Notes under the pieces: model-generated
Databases searched by the model: none
The model's input: the letters and a program-made list of their open reading frames with translations, nothing else
What the model was told of the DNA's origin: nothing
Assembly (NCBI GenBank): GCA_000934455.1
Contig: KN886476.1
Location: 36,277-64,708 of the forward strand
Length of the DNA stretch: 28,432 bases
Origin: Apostichopus parvimensis
Taxonomy: Eukaryota > Echinodermata > Holothuroidea > Aspidochirotida > Stichopodidae
Direction: 5' to 3'
Shown: piece by piece, positions 12,898 through 24,107 of the stretch
How the letters are laid out: the number at the start of each line of letters is the position of its first letter
Position numbering within the stretch: position 1 is the stretch's first letter
Position numbers and translations under genes: made by a program

Positions 12898-15800
12898 GTA
12901 AGTCTAATGGTTTGAAGTTATTTCTGGAGCTGCTCAAACCTTCGCCATCCCCTCCCACATCTACCCCTCAGCCTCAAAACTGTCATTTTCAAATATACTC
13001 TAGAAGGATTGAACAAACTGGGAAAGGTTCTTGGATCTTGGGGGGGGGGGGAGTGGGGAGGTGGGAAAGGAGCTGGGGCAAACAAAACTACAAACTGTTA
13101 GCAAACACACAATGTGCTTGTTTAAAGTTCAAAGGCCCTTATAATGTTTATATTTATAATTTCCTGGTCGTTAAATCCAAAAATTTACTTTGAAGCAGAA
13201 CAAACAGCAAACTTAAAGCCCATTAAACAGAGCCAACGTACGGTAGCTGAAATAAACAAGCACTGTATAGACATCGAAGAATCAATCATGCCAGAATGAT
13301 ACAGTACAAACTACCACTACAGAGTGTTACGCTGACCAGTTTTTCCTTTGTTTCATCCGGGCTAGGTTAACCGATCCTAAAACGGCAGACTTTTCATTAA
13401 CGGATGAAACCATCGAAATGGCTCTTAATACGTGTAAGGTCAAGGGAATATCGCCCTATCATTGACATAGTACGTGTTTGTTTAAGAACATTTTTAACGG
13501 GGACGTTTTAAAAAGTTGTTATTCTCCACTCCATGCGTAACAGGACGGAATTTGCAGTATTATCGTTTGTTTAAAATGGCGTCAAAACGGATTACAGGGA
13601 CAACTCCCAGTGGCTATGCTAAACCTGTTAAGTGTCAAAACAAAGTAGGATAACATTTTCTAGGGTAACCCCTTCAATTGCACTAAACCTTGCTTCAGGA
13701 TCACATTCCTCTTATTGGAAAACTTTGTTTATGTTGGATGCTTGTAGGAAATTATAGCACATTATGTTTGGAGAAAGTATCATGGGGGTGCAATCGAGGT
13801 GTCTGTCTCTATCTTGTAAAGTGGATATTCAACCTGATAAATTGAATTTTGCCGGTCTTTAAAGGAACTATACTAATATTGCGTTTAATAAACTTTTTTT
13901 CAAAGAAAGAGGCAAAGACAGACAGAGAGAGACAGAGATGGAAAGAGGGATTTTAACAAGCTTTTTAAGTACGGAAAATGTCTTTGTAGGTACATCTATA
14001 AAAGGCATGAGAGTGAGCAGGATCTCCGTAGGTATATTGACCGGATTACGTAAAAAGTGCAAATGTGTCTAAAACGGAGGCCGAACAGGCCAAATTGCAA
14101 GTTGAAAAACTCCACATGAATTGTAAGAGAACTTGTAACATTTAAAACCCAAAGTTTTCAGTACGTAGAACCTGATTTTGCGTTGGATTTTTCACAGCTT
14201 TTATAGGCTTGTGGTGGTAACATACATATATGCAAGAATGGAACTTTCTGTATTCCAGGGTTGCCACTGAACTTAAAATTTCCATTCATAAATTGTGCAA
14301 CGGACTATATTTCTAATTTTTATTCTACCGTGAATCCTTAGAAAAGATTGTCCACAGTCCTTGTTTCTTTCTCCCTTTTTTCTCCTTTTTTCTGTTTTCT
14401 TTGGAATGGATTTCAAAGGTGAACATTCATTAAATCTCACTGCTTTTGAATGAATTAATGCACCCCCACATGGTTTAGGGTTATCATAACCTTTTGCATC
14501 CATGAAGACAGACAAAAACTTGAAGCAGAACACTGGTTACTGATTTTTTGTGATCATACCCTTCCACGACCATCTTGATTTTTAATGAATAGCATGTTCC
14601 TATTTCTAACAACAAACTATGTTAAAATTGTATAGCGTTTATATTACAGTAGGTCATAAGTAATAACCAATAAAAGTCAGAAGTAAAGCACAAAGAGAAA
14701 GGAATAATAAAAAAATAGGGTTTACATTTATCTTGATATTATTCAGGAAATATTTTACAGCAATTCTCCAAATATTTTTTCCTTCCCTGGAATATCTTAT
14801 TATCTATTAAAGTTAACACAGTCCCTCAATGTCTGTGGTTATATCAAATGCCTGCCAGAAAATATGCATTCATGAAAATATTTATGAAGAGTATTGGCAT
14901 AGCAGGCTAACATTTGGAGGTAGTAGGCCTACTTCATGACCGTTGTAGACAATTATAAATTCAAAGCTTGGGCAGCATGTAAGGGTGCAGTGTCCTGTAG
15001 ATCTCATTGAAAATGTATAGAAAAGGAATTACTTAATCCAGTTAGAGTACAGAAGGGGCTCTCAGTATTTGTGGGAAATCTAGTATTTTTAAGAAAAGTA
15101 GGACATGTACAAAGCAATGGCGTCTCCTTGCTCGTTCGGTACTTTCGTCGCAGCAAGGCAGGTTTTACCTTACGTTGCTAGTTAATAGGGATTGTACCGG
15201 GCCATTTTTTATAGACAAAACAAATTCTCCTGTCGACAAACTAAATTTTCAACCAAAGAAGTATGGTTACCCTACGATAGAGTGAGAACCACACATGCGT
15301 ATCATTGGTCAATTGTTTAAACTGGACAAGATGAAATGATGTTGTCTATTGTCAGCTTCTGTTATGACATTTACATACATCATATACCATTAATTAAGTT
15401 TGAAGTGTCTATGTTATAACACATGTGTTACAACTGTGTCACCACACACATGGTCATAGGAAATGGATTTGAAACAGACTGGACAATTTCATTGGACAGA
15501 AATGTCAGAATTATTAATCTTTATGGCCATAAATTTTTTTTTGGTATGTATACTAGCAAATGAGGTTGCACAAACAAGGGATCGAGGAGTGGAGTTGTAG
15601 CACAACCACGGCGAACAATTTCTGTATATTTTGAAGTTTTGTGTTTCACCGTTTTTCCTCTCATCCTTGTACTTCTAATTGAAATTGCTAGCAGGCACAA
15701 ATTTATCAACATTACAGATGCATTTCTGATGTAAGTACCAAACAAGTGGTTGACGGGTTACCTGATACGCCGCGGAATCGGGGCTTTGAACCTCGCTTAT

Positions 15801-16717
15801 TTATGTTCTCCTGCTAAATTCAGTACAGTAGTAGTGTATCGAGACTAAAGAAGTGATCATTTTGTACATCCGAGCGATTATTGGCTGATGTACAGTAGTC
15901 GACATGTTCGGTGAGAATAATCGCCTACACGGTGAATAATTATTTGTCAGTTTCTGCTCTGATTTTTGATGATTAAGTCAACCTTCATTGTCTGGGATGT
16001 CAGGAATTTGATTAATTTTGTGCCCCGAGGAGAAATATTGACTTCAATAATTTACATATTAGATCTACAAATGACATTCAAACTTCTTTTTGTCGATGTC
16101 ATTGTTGTTGTTATTATCTCCGGTGGAAAGGAACTTTGAAATTAAAATTAGAGGTTGTCTTGTATCGTAGCCGTGTGGTCTTATATCCTACTCTATTTAA
16201 TCTATACTGTATTCTCTGGATGTACCTTCAAGAGAATTGCTGGTACCTAATGGTGGATGCATGCAAAAAATGGAAGGTCTCTTAATAAGCCAGGGAATGA
16301 GTCCAGCTGGGTTCGTGCCCTGACACACATACCTCTAAGAGTTGCAATGTACAGAGTGGACTTGCATGCTGATTGAAATGGTGTGAGGAAATATCGACCA
16401 AATATGACAGGGTTTTCCGTATCAAGAGACCCATTATCGTAAAAATTTATTTGGTACTGGGTCAGATTTTTATTCTCTTTCAGTTGCAATGAGAGTAACA
16501 AGACATAATTAACACAGAGTGAGTTTCAACAGTGATAGCAAAAATACCAACAACAAAAAACACTTTCTCCTGGCACAGTTATAGTGACCTTGACAGGAAA
16601 GTCAATTTCAGTGTAATTAGATTTGTAAATTGTCAACACGGTCTGCTTTCAGTCAGTAGAAAGTTCATCTCTTATATTTTTCAGTATCCATTGTTGTAGT
16701 TCGAGTCCTCTTTTGCA

Positions 16718-17011
16718 AGTACTCGGCACTCACACTTGACGAAGAGTACACGGATGCCAAAGTACTGGTACTCATCACTTAGTACTCGGAATGGATGCTC
16801 AAGCACTTGTACTGTACTCTAAGTACTCTAAGTACTTAAGTACTTGATTCTAAGTACTCGGTACTGGCTCAGGACGAGTACCTACATATCAAACTATTTA
16901 CGTAAAACTGACGATACAAGGCTTCAAATATGCTGTAATCGGGTCCTAAAGAGCAGTACTTGGACTATGGTACTTGGTACTCATAACTTGAAGTACTCAG
17001 AAGTACTCGGA
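16718..17011. repeat. Dense cluster of degenerate AGTACT(C/T) palindromic repeats
   Basis: Hand reading finds 18 GTAC tetramers in about 295 nt, ten of them as AGTACT and many extended to AAGTACTCGG or AAGTACTTG. About one GTAC would be expected by chance in this length. Spacing is irregular (5 to about 80 nt), so this is not a simple tandem array. A 90-nt gap near 16875-16960 contains none. The family is unidentified. Clustered short palindromes of this kind can occur in subterminal parts of hAT-like DNA transposons, but I could not find matching terminal inverted repeats here. Confidence 0.85.
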
Positions 17012-20000
17012 TATAATTACTCCACTACAAAACCGGCAGTGTCTAAGTTTTTAGTTACTCGATGTCCATATTCGTGTTTAGAATTCCTGATGCTGACCCA
17101 TAATATTTAAAAATTGCTGAACTATTTGGAAATGTGACTGTCCTTGAAAAGAAAACTCTAGTTCTAGAAAAAAACAGATTAAATTGCGATCCTGTCTTTT
17201 TTCGTGAGAGGATGCATTTTCCAAAAGGCCTATTTGTACTTCAGGATAGTTCCAAATTTTTAGGTATTTTAATCTCCAATGGATAATTCTTTAAAGTAAA
17301 ATGTAAAAAAAAAAAACACGCAGAGAGTTCATGGAAAACCTGAAACGATACATGTCTAATACTTGCAAATACTAAGAAAGGTACTGTATGAGCAGTGTGC
17401 AGCAATACTAAGCTGCAGCAACTCCCTACTACAGTAGTATGATGGATAGAGAAACAGAGCTGTATAGTTTACGTAGTTTAGTAAGATTACCCCAAAGTGT
17501 GTTATGAAGCCAACTGAAGCTCATTTGAAGCCCTATCCATGTGATGATCGAGGATGAACACCTGCTTATTTAATACACTAACAAACACTGATGCAATGTT
17601 ATTTGGAACCCTAACATGAAACAAGTATAGAGTGCAAATTAAATAGTATCTAAGAACCTTTGCATTTGTAGTGGGAACAAACCTCGACGAATCGTCAGTG
17701 AAAGTTTTGACTGTTTCTGACCAATTTCTTTTGTTGTTGCATTCCAATATTTCTCCTTTTTTTAATATCGATCCTGTGTGAAAGATTCACTCAAGGCCTC
17801 GACAGTCCTCCCCATTCAGCTTATATGATCATTGCCCGTCATAAATTCTTCTCTTTTTCCTACCTCTCTTAATCCTCCCACTTGACAATCATAGACAGAT
17901 TCATTTCAATATCAAAGTCTTTATTTCCCTCCCTTCCCCCCCTTTTTTTTTGAAATTTTTCTTCTTATATCTCAGAGAGGTAACCTTGCCTAAGAGTCAA
18001 TGCTACTTGTACGTTGTCTTTGGATATATACAGGTTATAAAACCTGATCTGGTACAGATATCCCCATATTCACCCCACCACTATAATCTCTCGAGTCAAG
18101 TGCTTGCCTAAATTCTCGTTGGATAACGTCGGTATCGATCGGCCGATATTGATCTGCTGACGATGAAGCATAAACAGTCATTCATTGAAATGGAAAGTGT
18201 GTCGCTGCGAGTTATAGTTTTAGTGTTTCATGCGAGGGCAGCATTTATGTTCTGGATTTGGGCTAGTGTTTTCATTACATGCTGTCTCCAATTAATAGTC
18301 GAGGGAGATAAATTAAACGGAAAACTTTGTGTAGGGCAAATACCTTATTATTCGCGGCGATGAATAAACATAATTGCATAATTAAAGGGGATGGGTCCTT
18401 TGTTTTCCCCAATTTTTCAAAAAGTTCCCATGTAGCTAATGGGTTGTGTTGCAGCCATACGCATTGTATACGGAATAATAGTATTGGAAAAAAAACTATG
18501 TTACAGTGGTGCAAATAATGGTGAAAAAATAGATAAACGTAAAAAAGCCAGTACGAGAATTAAATGAAGAGCCAGGAAAGGAAACTGAAAAGTAATGAAA
18601 ACATGAACATTAGCAAAACTCACTACAGGGGCAGGGAATGAGGGGTGGGGAGGGGAGGGGGCCAAGGGAAACATGCTCATGGACAGGAACAGACACAGGA
18701 AGAAAAGCAAGATAATATGACAGGAATGGATGGGAAGAGGGGTAGTCTTATACTCAGAGAGAAAAGAAAGAGGAACAAAGGGAAAAGCAGAAAGGGCAGC
18801 CACCTTCCATAAAAAAAAGCCCTTCAGAAAAACATAATTGACTCTCTGGTTTGACCTTGACAACTTCAAAGTCAATCCTATTTTGCACCTCTATCCCCCC
18901 TGCCCCCCCTGTATAATCCAGAGGTCATCAAAGTTTCCATTAGCAGGGTCTTAAGTGAAGATCATATCAGGTATCTTACTTGACCTTCAATTTGTTTTTA
19001 GTTATTAACTGGATATAAATCAAATTGTATCTCTCTCTTAGCTTTGGCTATGGACTCCATCAAGCCAAACTAACCAGTCCCTAGCTCTTAGCCCCCCCCC
19101 CCCAGTCTTATCTGTGTTTGATAAATTTTCCTATTAAAGATCAAGGAAAATTTTGCCTTTCCAAAAGTTTTAAGATGTAAGTGGTAGAATAAAGTGTGAT
19201 GTTAGTTCTACTTATTCTTTTTTTGGGGGGTTGATGATATCATAATTGTGATTATTCCCTAACACATTGTTTCCATTTTAATATCTAATATTTGATTTAA
19301 CTTGATTGACTAAAGGATTTTTTTCTCTCTATATATTGATCCAAATTAACCACACAATTAAGAGATTAATTAAGATAGTTAAAACCCTCTTCATACAAGA
19401 CTGATAATCACTTCAACCCTGCAGTAGCTAAATGGTTGATACAAAAAGGGCTATCTTTGGACATTTTATTTTACCTCTTTACAGATGTCATTTTACAAGA
19501 GATGAGATAAAATGCGTTCTTGTAACACCTGACAGCTTTTCAGAAAGATATGGTGGGGACATGCCCTATAGACACGAAATCTGTCATTGCATACGATACA
19601 TTGCTATTTTATTTTCTTTTAAAGAAAAAAAATGATTCCTGCGATATTAACTAGATAGTCGATCAGCAGTGAAAGTTACGATATATTTGGTCGCAATGAT
19701 TGTATCCTGATTGGATCTATCATTGTCTGGACTTTCAATATTTGATGGAGGGGGGGGGTGGCCCCCCTGGTGGTTATTGAATGTCTTTTAGTGTCACTAG
19801 AGTAAACTATTTTATTTCCCTTCGGGACAATTTTTACCTGGAAAAATATTCTTAACTCCATCCATAATGTTTTGTTGTCGTAAGGTGTCACTGTTAATCG
19901 CCATCAATAACAGTTTTTTTTACTTTCTCCGGCATGTTCTTACACGGATCCCTCCTCTCATTTCCATAGTCTTACCATAAATCCAGGTTCTGCTCCTCCC

Positions 20001-20250
20001 TAGTTGTATATCTTTCTGGAGTCTTCACTCCTACATCTCCTGCACATCTAAAAGGTTTCCCTCGTAAATTTTACGGTTATTGTAATTGCTCATAAGTCAA
20101 GCTTTTTGACATTTTAAAGCACTTGGGTTCATTTCCTGGCATCCTGTGATAACTGTTAAAACATTACCAGAATGAAAAATGGGAAAGGTAGTGAAATTTC
20201 TTCTCTCTGTTAGTCCTTGGCTATAAGCATCGATCTTTTGCTATGGCCTA

Positions 20251-20296
20251 AGAAGAAAAGAAGAAGAAGAATAAGAAGAAGAAAGAAAAGAGGAAG
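20251..20296. repeat. GAA microsatellite
   Basis: Imperfect (AAG)n/(GAA)n tract with A-rich interruptions inside the 11 kb TBC1D19 intron. Confidence 0.9.
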
Positions 20297-21324
20297 ATGC
20301 CTAGCTGATTCATCTCATTTTTCTCTTTCTGGAAATCGTTTTCTTCGTCCGTTGATTGTTAATGGATGACATACTTCATGTTAAATGTTTTAGAAATAAA
20401 TAAATAGACTGTGATACTCATTTGGTCAAAACACATGTTTGAAGTTGACACTGTAACATATTCGGTGCAAGTTGATATCGTCAGAGATGATCGGTGAAGT
20501 TCTTTCGGTATCCATCAAAAAATTTTGGCGGGGTGATGGTTAATTTGTAGCAGTGCTTTAGGTTTATATCATGATCATTATCCCTCGTTTATTTCAACAT
20601 GATTACATCAATAATTATTAAAATCTATGTTTGTTGCCAGTATCATTATATATTGGCCACTTCAGAATCTATATAGCAAGATGCAGTGTTTACATTCTCC
20701 ATCATTATCAAATCACCTTGGAGAGGCTTTGCAATTATATAGAAAAGACTATGGGTTTGTTTTGCACACACTTACAGTAGAGGTAGACATGGGCACATAG
20801 GAGCCCAATTTGATTTGGGGGGCTGTAACGATTTGTCCGAAAAATGTAACCAATATGGAAGGGCATACTGGTGAGATCCCCCTCACCTTTGAAAATTTGA
20901 ATAAGTTATAAGGAATGCCAACTGTGATACATATCATAACATCCTATTGGACAGAGAAGGAAAGCACGGGGTGCCAACTGTGTCAAATCAACCTCAACAT
21001 CAGATTATTCGGGCAAGCTTAAAACGAATATGAGCCTATGGAAAAACAGTCCTCAAATTCAGTAGAGCATAAATAATTTTTTACTTGATAGCATAATCTA
21101 CTCCAAGTATTGTCATTAGGATTCATCCTTGAGTGCACCTAATTAGTTGACCAGCCACCCTATGATTGTAAACACTAGTGCTCTAATGGCCAGCACTACT
21201 TTCCTGTGTGTGAGGACAAGTTTAGCTCGACCACTGAAATAGTACACTGTGTGTTTAATCATGAATTTGTACAGAGCAGCATTCAGTATGGCTAGCATTA
21301 CCAACTCTGGTAGATATTCAATCT

Positions 21325-21350
21325 CCCCTGTTTTTGGCCAAAAACAGGGG
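21325..21350. repeat. 26-bp perfect palindrome
   Basis: CCCCTGTTTTTGG is followed immediately by its exact reverse complement, with no spacer. The surrounding bases do not extend the symmetry beyond a single possible G-T pair. It lies deep in the intron, with no CDS nearby. Confidence 0.95.
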
Positions 21351-22343
21351 GACTCAGGTGGTACTTGCTATTGGTAGGGAAGATCGTAATGATAGATGAG
21401 CAATACAAAAAAAAGTGCATGGGAAGTATGTGAAACTGTATGGATATAAGGCTCCTTTAGTACTAAATAGTTGGAATATTTTTTAACCTTCTTTCCTCTT
21501 TTTTGAAAATAAATCTACAGTTACAGCCAATGTGGGGAATTAAGACAAGGAATAATTTAATGTTCGACTTATATACAGTAGTATACTGAAGGCTCTGAGG
21601 TTTGGCTGTATTTGAAATACCATAGTTTCTGTGTCCCAAAAAAAAAATGCTCCACATCTTCGGAATTGTCTTGTCATGTAGCAATTTGACCATTTTGCAT
21701 CGCAGTTTGCAGATTATGCATTTACTGGGTAAGTTATACGTATCCTGGAAGAATGCACTCGCTATGTGTTGCGAGGGACTTGGGGGATTCCAAAAAATGT
21801 CACCAAAATCTGATGGTGTTTTAAGAGTTGGAATTTTCTTGTGAGTTCTCAGTTTGGGAGTTGAATATGAGTGTTATGTAAAGAGTTTATAGAATCTAAC
21901 ATATATGTCACATATATCATATATTTCGTAGTTTGCAGAGAGCCGACTCATCTTTTTGTAGTAGGCTTTTCGGGTAGTGCCTGTTACAGTCCCAAGACTT
22001 TTTAAGTATGCATTGCTGGCAGAGAGCACTTCCGGAGTTTTGTCTCAGCTTTCAGCGTTCCTTCTGCTCTTTTTCTGCTCATTCCCTCTGGGACGATGTC
22101 TTTAGGACAGCGTCTAAAGAAATCAATCTCATGTTCTCATCTCAACCTGTGAACTGAATAATTTATAAACCAAAGCAAAAAAAACAAAAAAACAAAAGCA
22201 GACACAGCTGGTCAAGACGTTAACATTCTATATCCTATACAGTTGGACACTCGGGTGGACTCTTTGCGTTACATATTACATAAATCATTTTCGACATTCT
22301 CATGGTTTCCTTCTCAGCTTCAGTTACAGTTTGTTGATACATT

Positions 22344-22358
22344 TGTGTGTGTGTGTGT
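22344..22358. repeat. (GT)n microsatellite
   Basis: About seven uninterrupted GT dinucleotides directly before the first copy of a 58-bp tandem duplication. Confidence 0.95.
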
Positions 22359-22470
22359 CTATAACCTAATTTTGCATGTAAGACTCTGGGCTATTCTTTC
22401 TATGGTTTCCATGTATCTATAACCTAACTTTGCATGTAAGACTCTGGGCTAATCTTTTCTATGGTTTCCA
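22359..22470. repeat. 58-bp tandem duplication
   Basis: Two copies start at 22359 and 22417. Both begin CTATAACCTAA(T/C)TTTGCA and end TCTATGGTTTCCA, with only a few substitutions and a one-base indel. The first copy follows a GT microsatellite. The second runs straight into CAGTGGCGGCTGG. High identity suggests a recent duplication. Confidence 0.92.
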
Positions 22471-22484
22471 GTGGCGGCTGGTGC
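22469..22484 (+). mobile_element. Possible hAT-like transposon terminus
   Basis: CAGTGGCGGCTGGTGC resembles the CAGNGGCGG-type ends of many hAT-superfamily DNA transposons. I found no opposite end (CCGCCACTG) downstream, no clear 8-bp target duplication and no transposase frame, so at best this is one end of a decayed or very short element. Confidence 0.25.
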
Positions 22485-23255
22485 CCGCAACTTGGGCAGT
22501 ACCTCTCCTAGAAATATATCTACAAATTAAGAAGGATCAGATTTGTACAAAGATGAATGGAAACGGCATTTATGATCCTACCATTTATCCTACTACCCTT
22601 TTCAAAAATGGGGTACAGTTCTGAAAACGAGGCTCGTTTGTTTGTTTACATAGTGGCCCTTTTCTACTGAACGATCCTTGTTTTATTACACATTATACCA
22701 ACATCCCTCTAATGCTTTGGGTGAGATCGTGGGACCAATTTCGTTCTGCTCCGCTAAACTCAGTAAGAGCATGCGCACTTACATTTTATCCGCTGAGATG
22801 AAGTACGCCGATTGATCAATTTCGCTTAAATATGAGCAGCGTTTGGCCTGTCCTCCCAGTCCCACGCTCATACAGTATATCTACAACACTAAACAACGTG
22901 TTTGACAACGCTGCCCATGGCTGTACATAACGTGACAAAGTAATGTCTGACACTCGCTTTGTACAGTACTTAGTATGTACATGAACATGTGAAATGAATG
23001 TTGAAAATCAACACAGGTATTAGCATGAAGGTTCTCACAGATGAGGAGCTACTGTAGATCTTCAACATATCGTCCATGAATTTGCACATTGTTCCCTTTA
23101 ACAAGAATACAAGGAAAATTTTGAATTTTTAATATCGCATATTTTTTTTAGTAAAATCACTATCTAGCTTCATGCTTTGTCAACCACACACAAAAATTAG
23201 CACAACCTTATCTTTAGACCAAATCCTAGACACAATTTGTAGTCTAAATATATGT

Positions 23256-23327
23256 CTCAGAATGCACCATTTGATGTTCAAAAATTTCCAATTTTGTTGG
23301 AGGAGTACCACCAGACCCCTCCTACAT
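23256..23327. repeat. Possible interspersed repeat fragment
   Basis: The block around CAGAATGCACCATTTGATGT, an A/T-rich middle, then GGAGGAGTACCACCAGACCC resembles a repeat type I remember as common in some marine-invertebrate genomes. This is recognition from memory, not a search. A loosely similar G-rich/ACCCCC motif occurs near 27627-27650. Confidence 0.3.
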
Positions 23328-23413
23328 CATAGTTTTATTCAATGATCCAAGGACCACAACTCCTCTTTTTTTAAACTTCTGGGTATATCCCTACATTTGG
23401 TGGTGGTATTGCT

Positions 23414-23471
23414 GTTGAAGAATGTTAAAGGTTAAGGTTGAAGAAATGTTAAAGGTTGAAGAAAGTTAAAG
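23414..23471. repeat. Short tandem repeat, unit about 17-23 bp
   Basis: Three imperfect copies of GTTGAAGAA(A)TGTTAAAG, starting at 23414, 23437 and 23455, with small indels between units. Intronic. Confidence 0.85.
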
Positions 23472-23955
23472 GTTGGACTGCTTGAAGATAGTGCATAATT
23501 TGCTAATGGTAAGTTATACTCCAATGTTGATAGATGCGTTGTGTAATTTTAATAATAATAATTGCTATTTTCTTTTTAATTTTGACATAAGTTGTACTTT
23601 CTTTTTAATCCATGCATCTCAGAGTGTAACCTTAAGAGTCATCCATTTAAGATGAATAAATTATCCAGAAAAGTCTCGTACACTAAGGAATGATATATGT
23701 TAAAGGCCCAAGTGTGCCATGTAATAAGAGGTGGTAATGTCATACTCTTTTTTTAGATGGTCTCATATTGAGGTAGATCAAGTGATAAATGCATACTGAT
23801 GTCAAGGATAATGTGTAACAGGCATGATCTCATCGAGGATAGCAGACAATTGTGTGTCGAGCATGATATGCTAAGGGTACGCCCCCTTTAAGGATAGACA
23901 TGCTTTCAAATACTGAAAGTTTCTCTTTTCCTTTCTTGGTTATATTTTTTTCCAG

Positions 23956-24107
23956 AAATATTTGATACTCAAAGGGTCAGACTTGGCCAGAGAGTGTTAG
24001 CTACGGACAACATGGCAGTATCTCAGCAGTTTGCCAGAAGGGGAGTACCGCCTAGCTTACGAGAGGAGCTATGGCTGCAGATTGTAGGACTTCGCATTAC
24101 AGATTCG
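23956..24107 (+). CDS. TBC1D19: TBC1D19 internal exon entering the TBC domain
   Basis: A 152-nt exon between tttttttccag and a consensus donor gtaagt. Its first two bases complete the Glu codon begun at 12897, and it ends in phase 0. It reads EIFDTQRVRLGQRVLA, then an acidic/small-residue stretch, then ARRGVPPSLREELWLQIVG. This matches vertebrate TBC1D19 around HVRIGQKVLAEQ and RQGSPTALRAELW. The R-x-G-[VS]-P-x-x-L-R-x-x-[LV]-W pattern is the conserved start of the TBC (Rab-GAP) fold. The following exons, which should carry the remaining TBC motifs and any catalytic finger residues, lie beyond the window, so GAP competence cannot be judged. There are no internal stops or frame breaks. Confidence 0.95.

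Larger units (their letters stand above)
12898..23955 (+). other. TBC1D19: TBC1D19 intron, 11 kb
   Basis: GT-AG intron in phase 1, from gtaagt to tttttttccag. Joining its flanking exons restores a Glu codon and an uninterrupted match to vertebrate TBC1D19. No nested gene was recognised on either strand. It carries the AGTACT-like cluster, a GAA microsatellite, a 26-bp palindrome, a 58-bp tandem duplication, several G/C homopolymers and one interspersed-repeat-like block, all listed separately. The remaining kilobases are A+T-rich sequence in which I see nothing specific. Confidence 0.85.

Noticed and set aside
12669-13193. Longest open frame in the window (174 codons)
   Set aside because: Only 12825-12897 shows homology (TBC1D19) and it is bounded by good splice sites. 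The rest is intron read-through, including a poly(G) run translated as glycine.
15750-15800. tRNA-like GGGCTTTGAACCTC segment
   Set aside because: No matching acceptor, D-arm or anticodon stem could be built around it. No tRNA or rRNA was found in the window.
18501-18875. 124-codon minus-strand open frame
   Set aside because: Ser/Pro/Phe/Leu-rich translation of purine-rich low-complexity DNA, with no recognisable domain or splice context.
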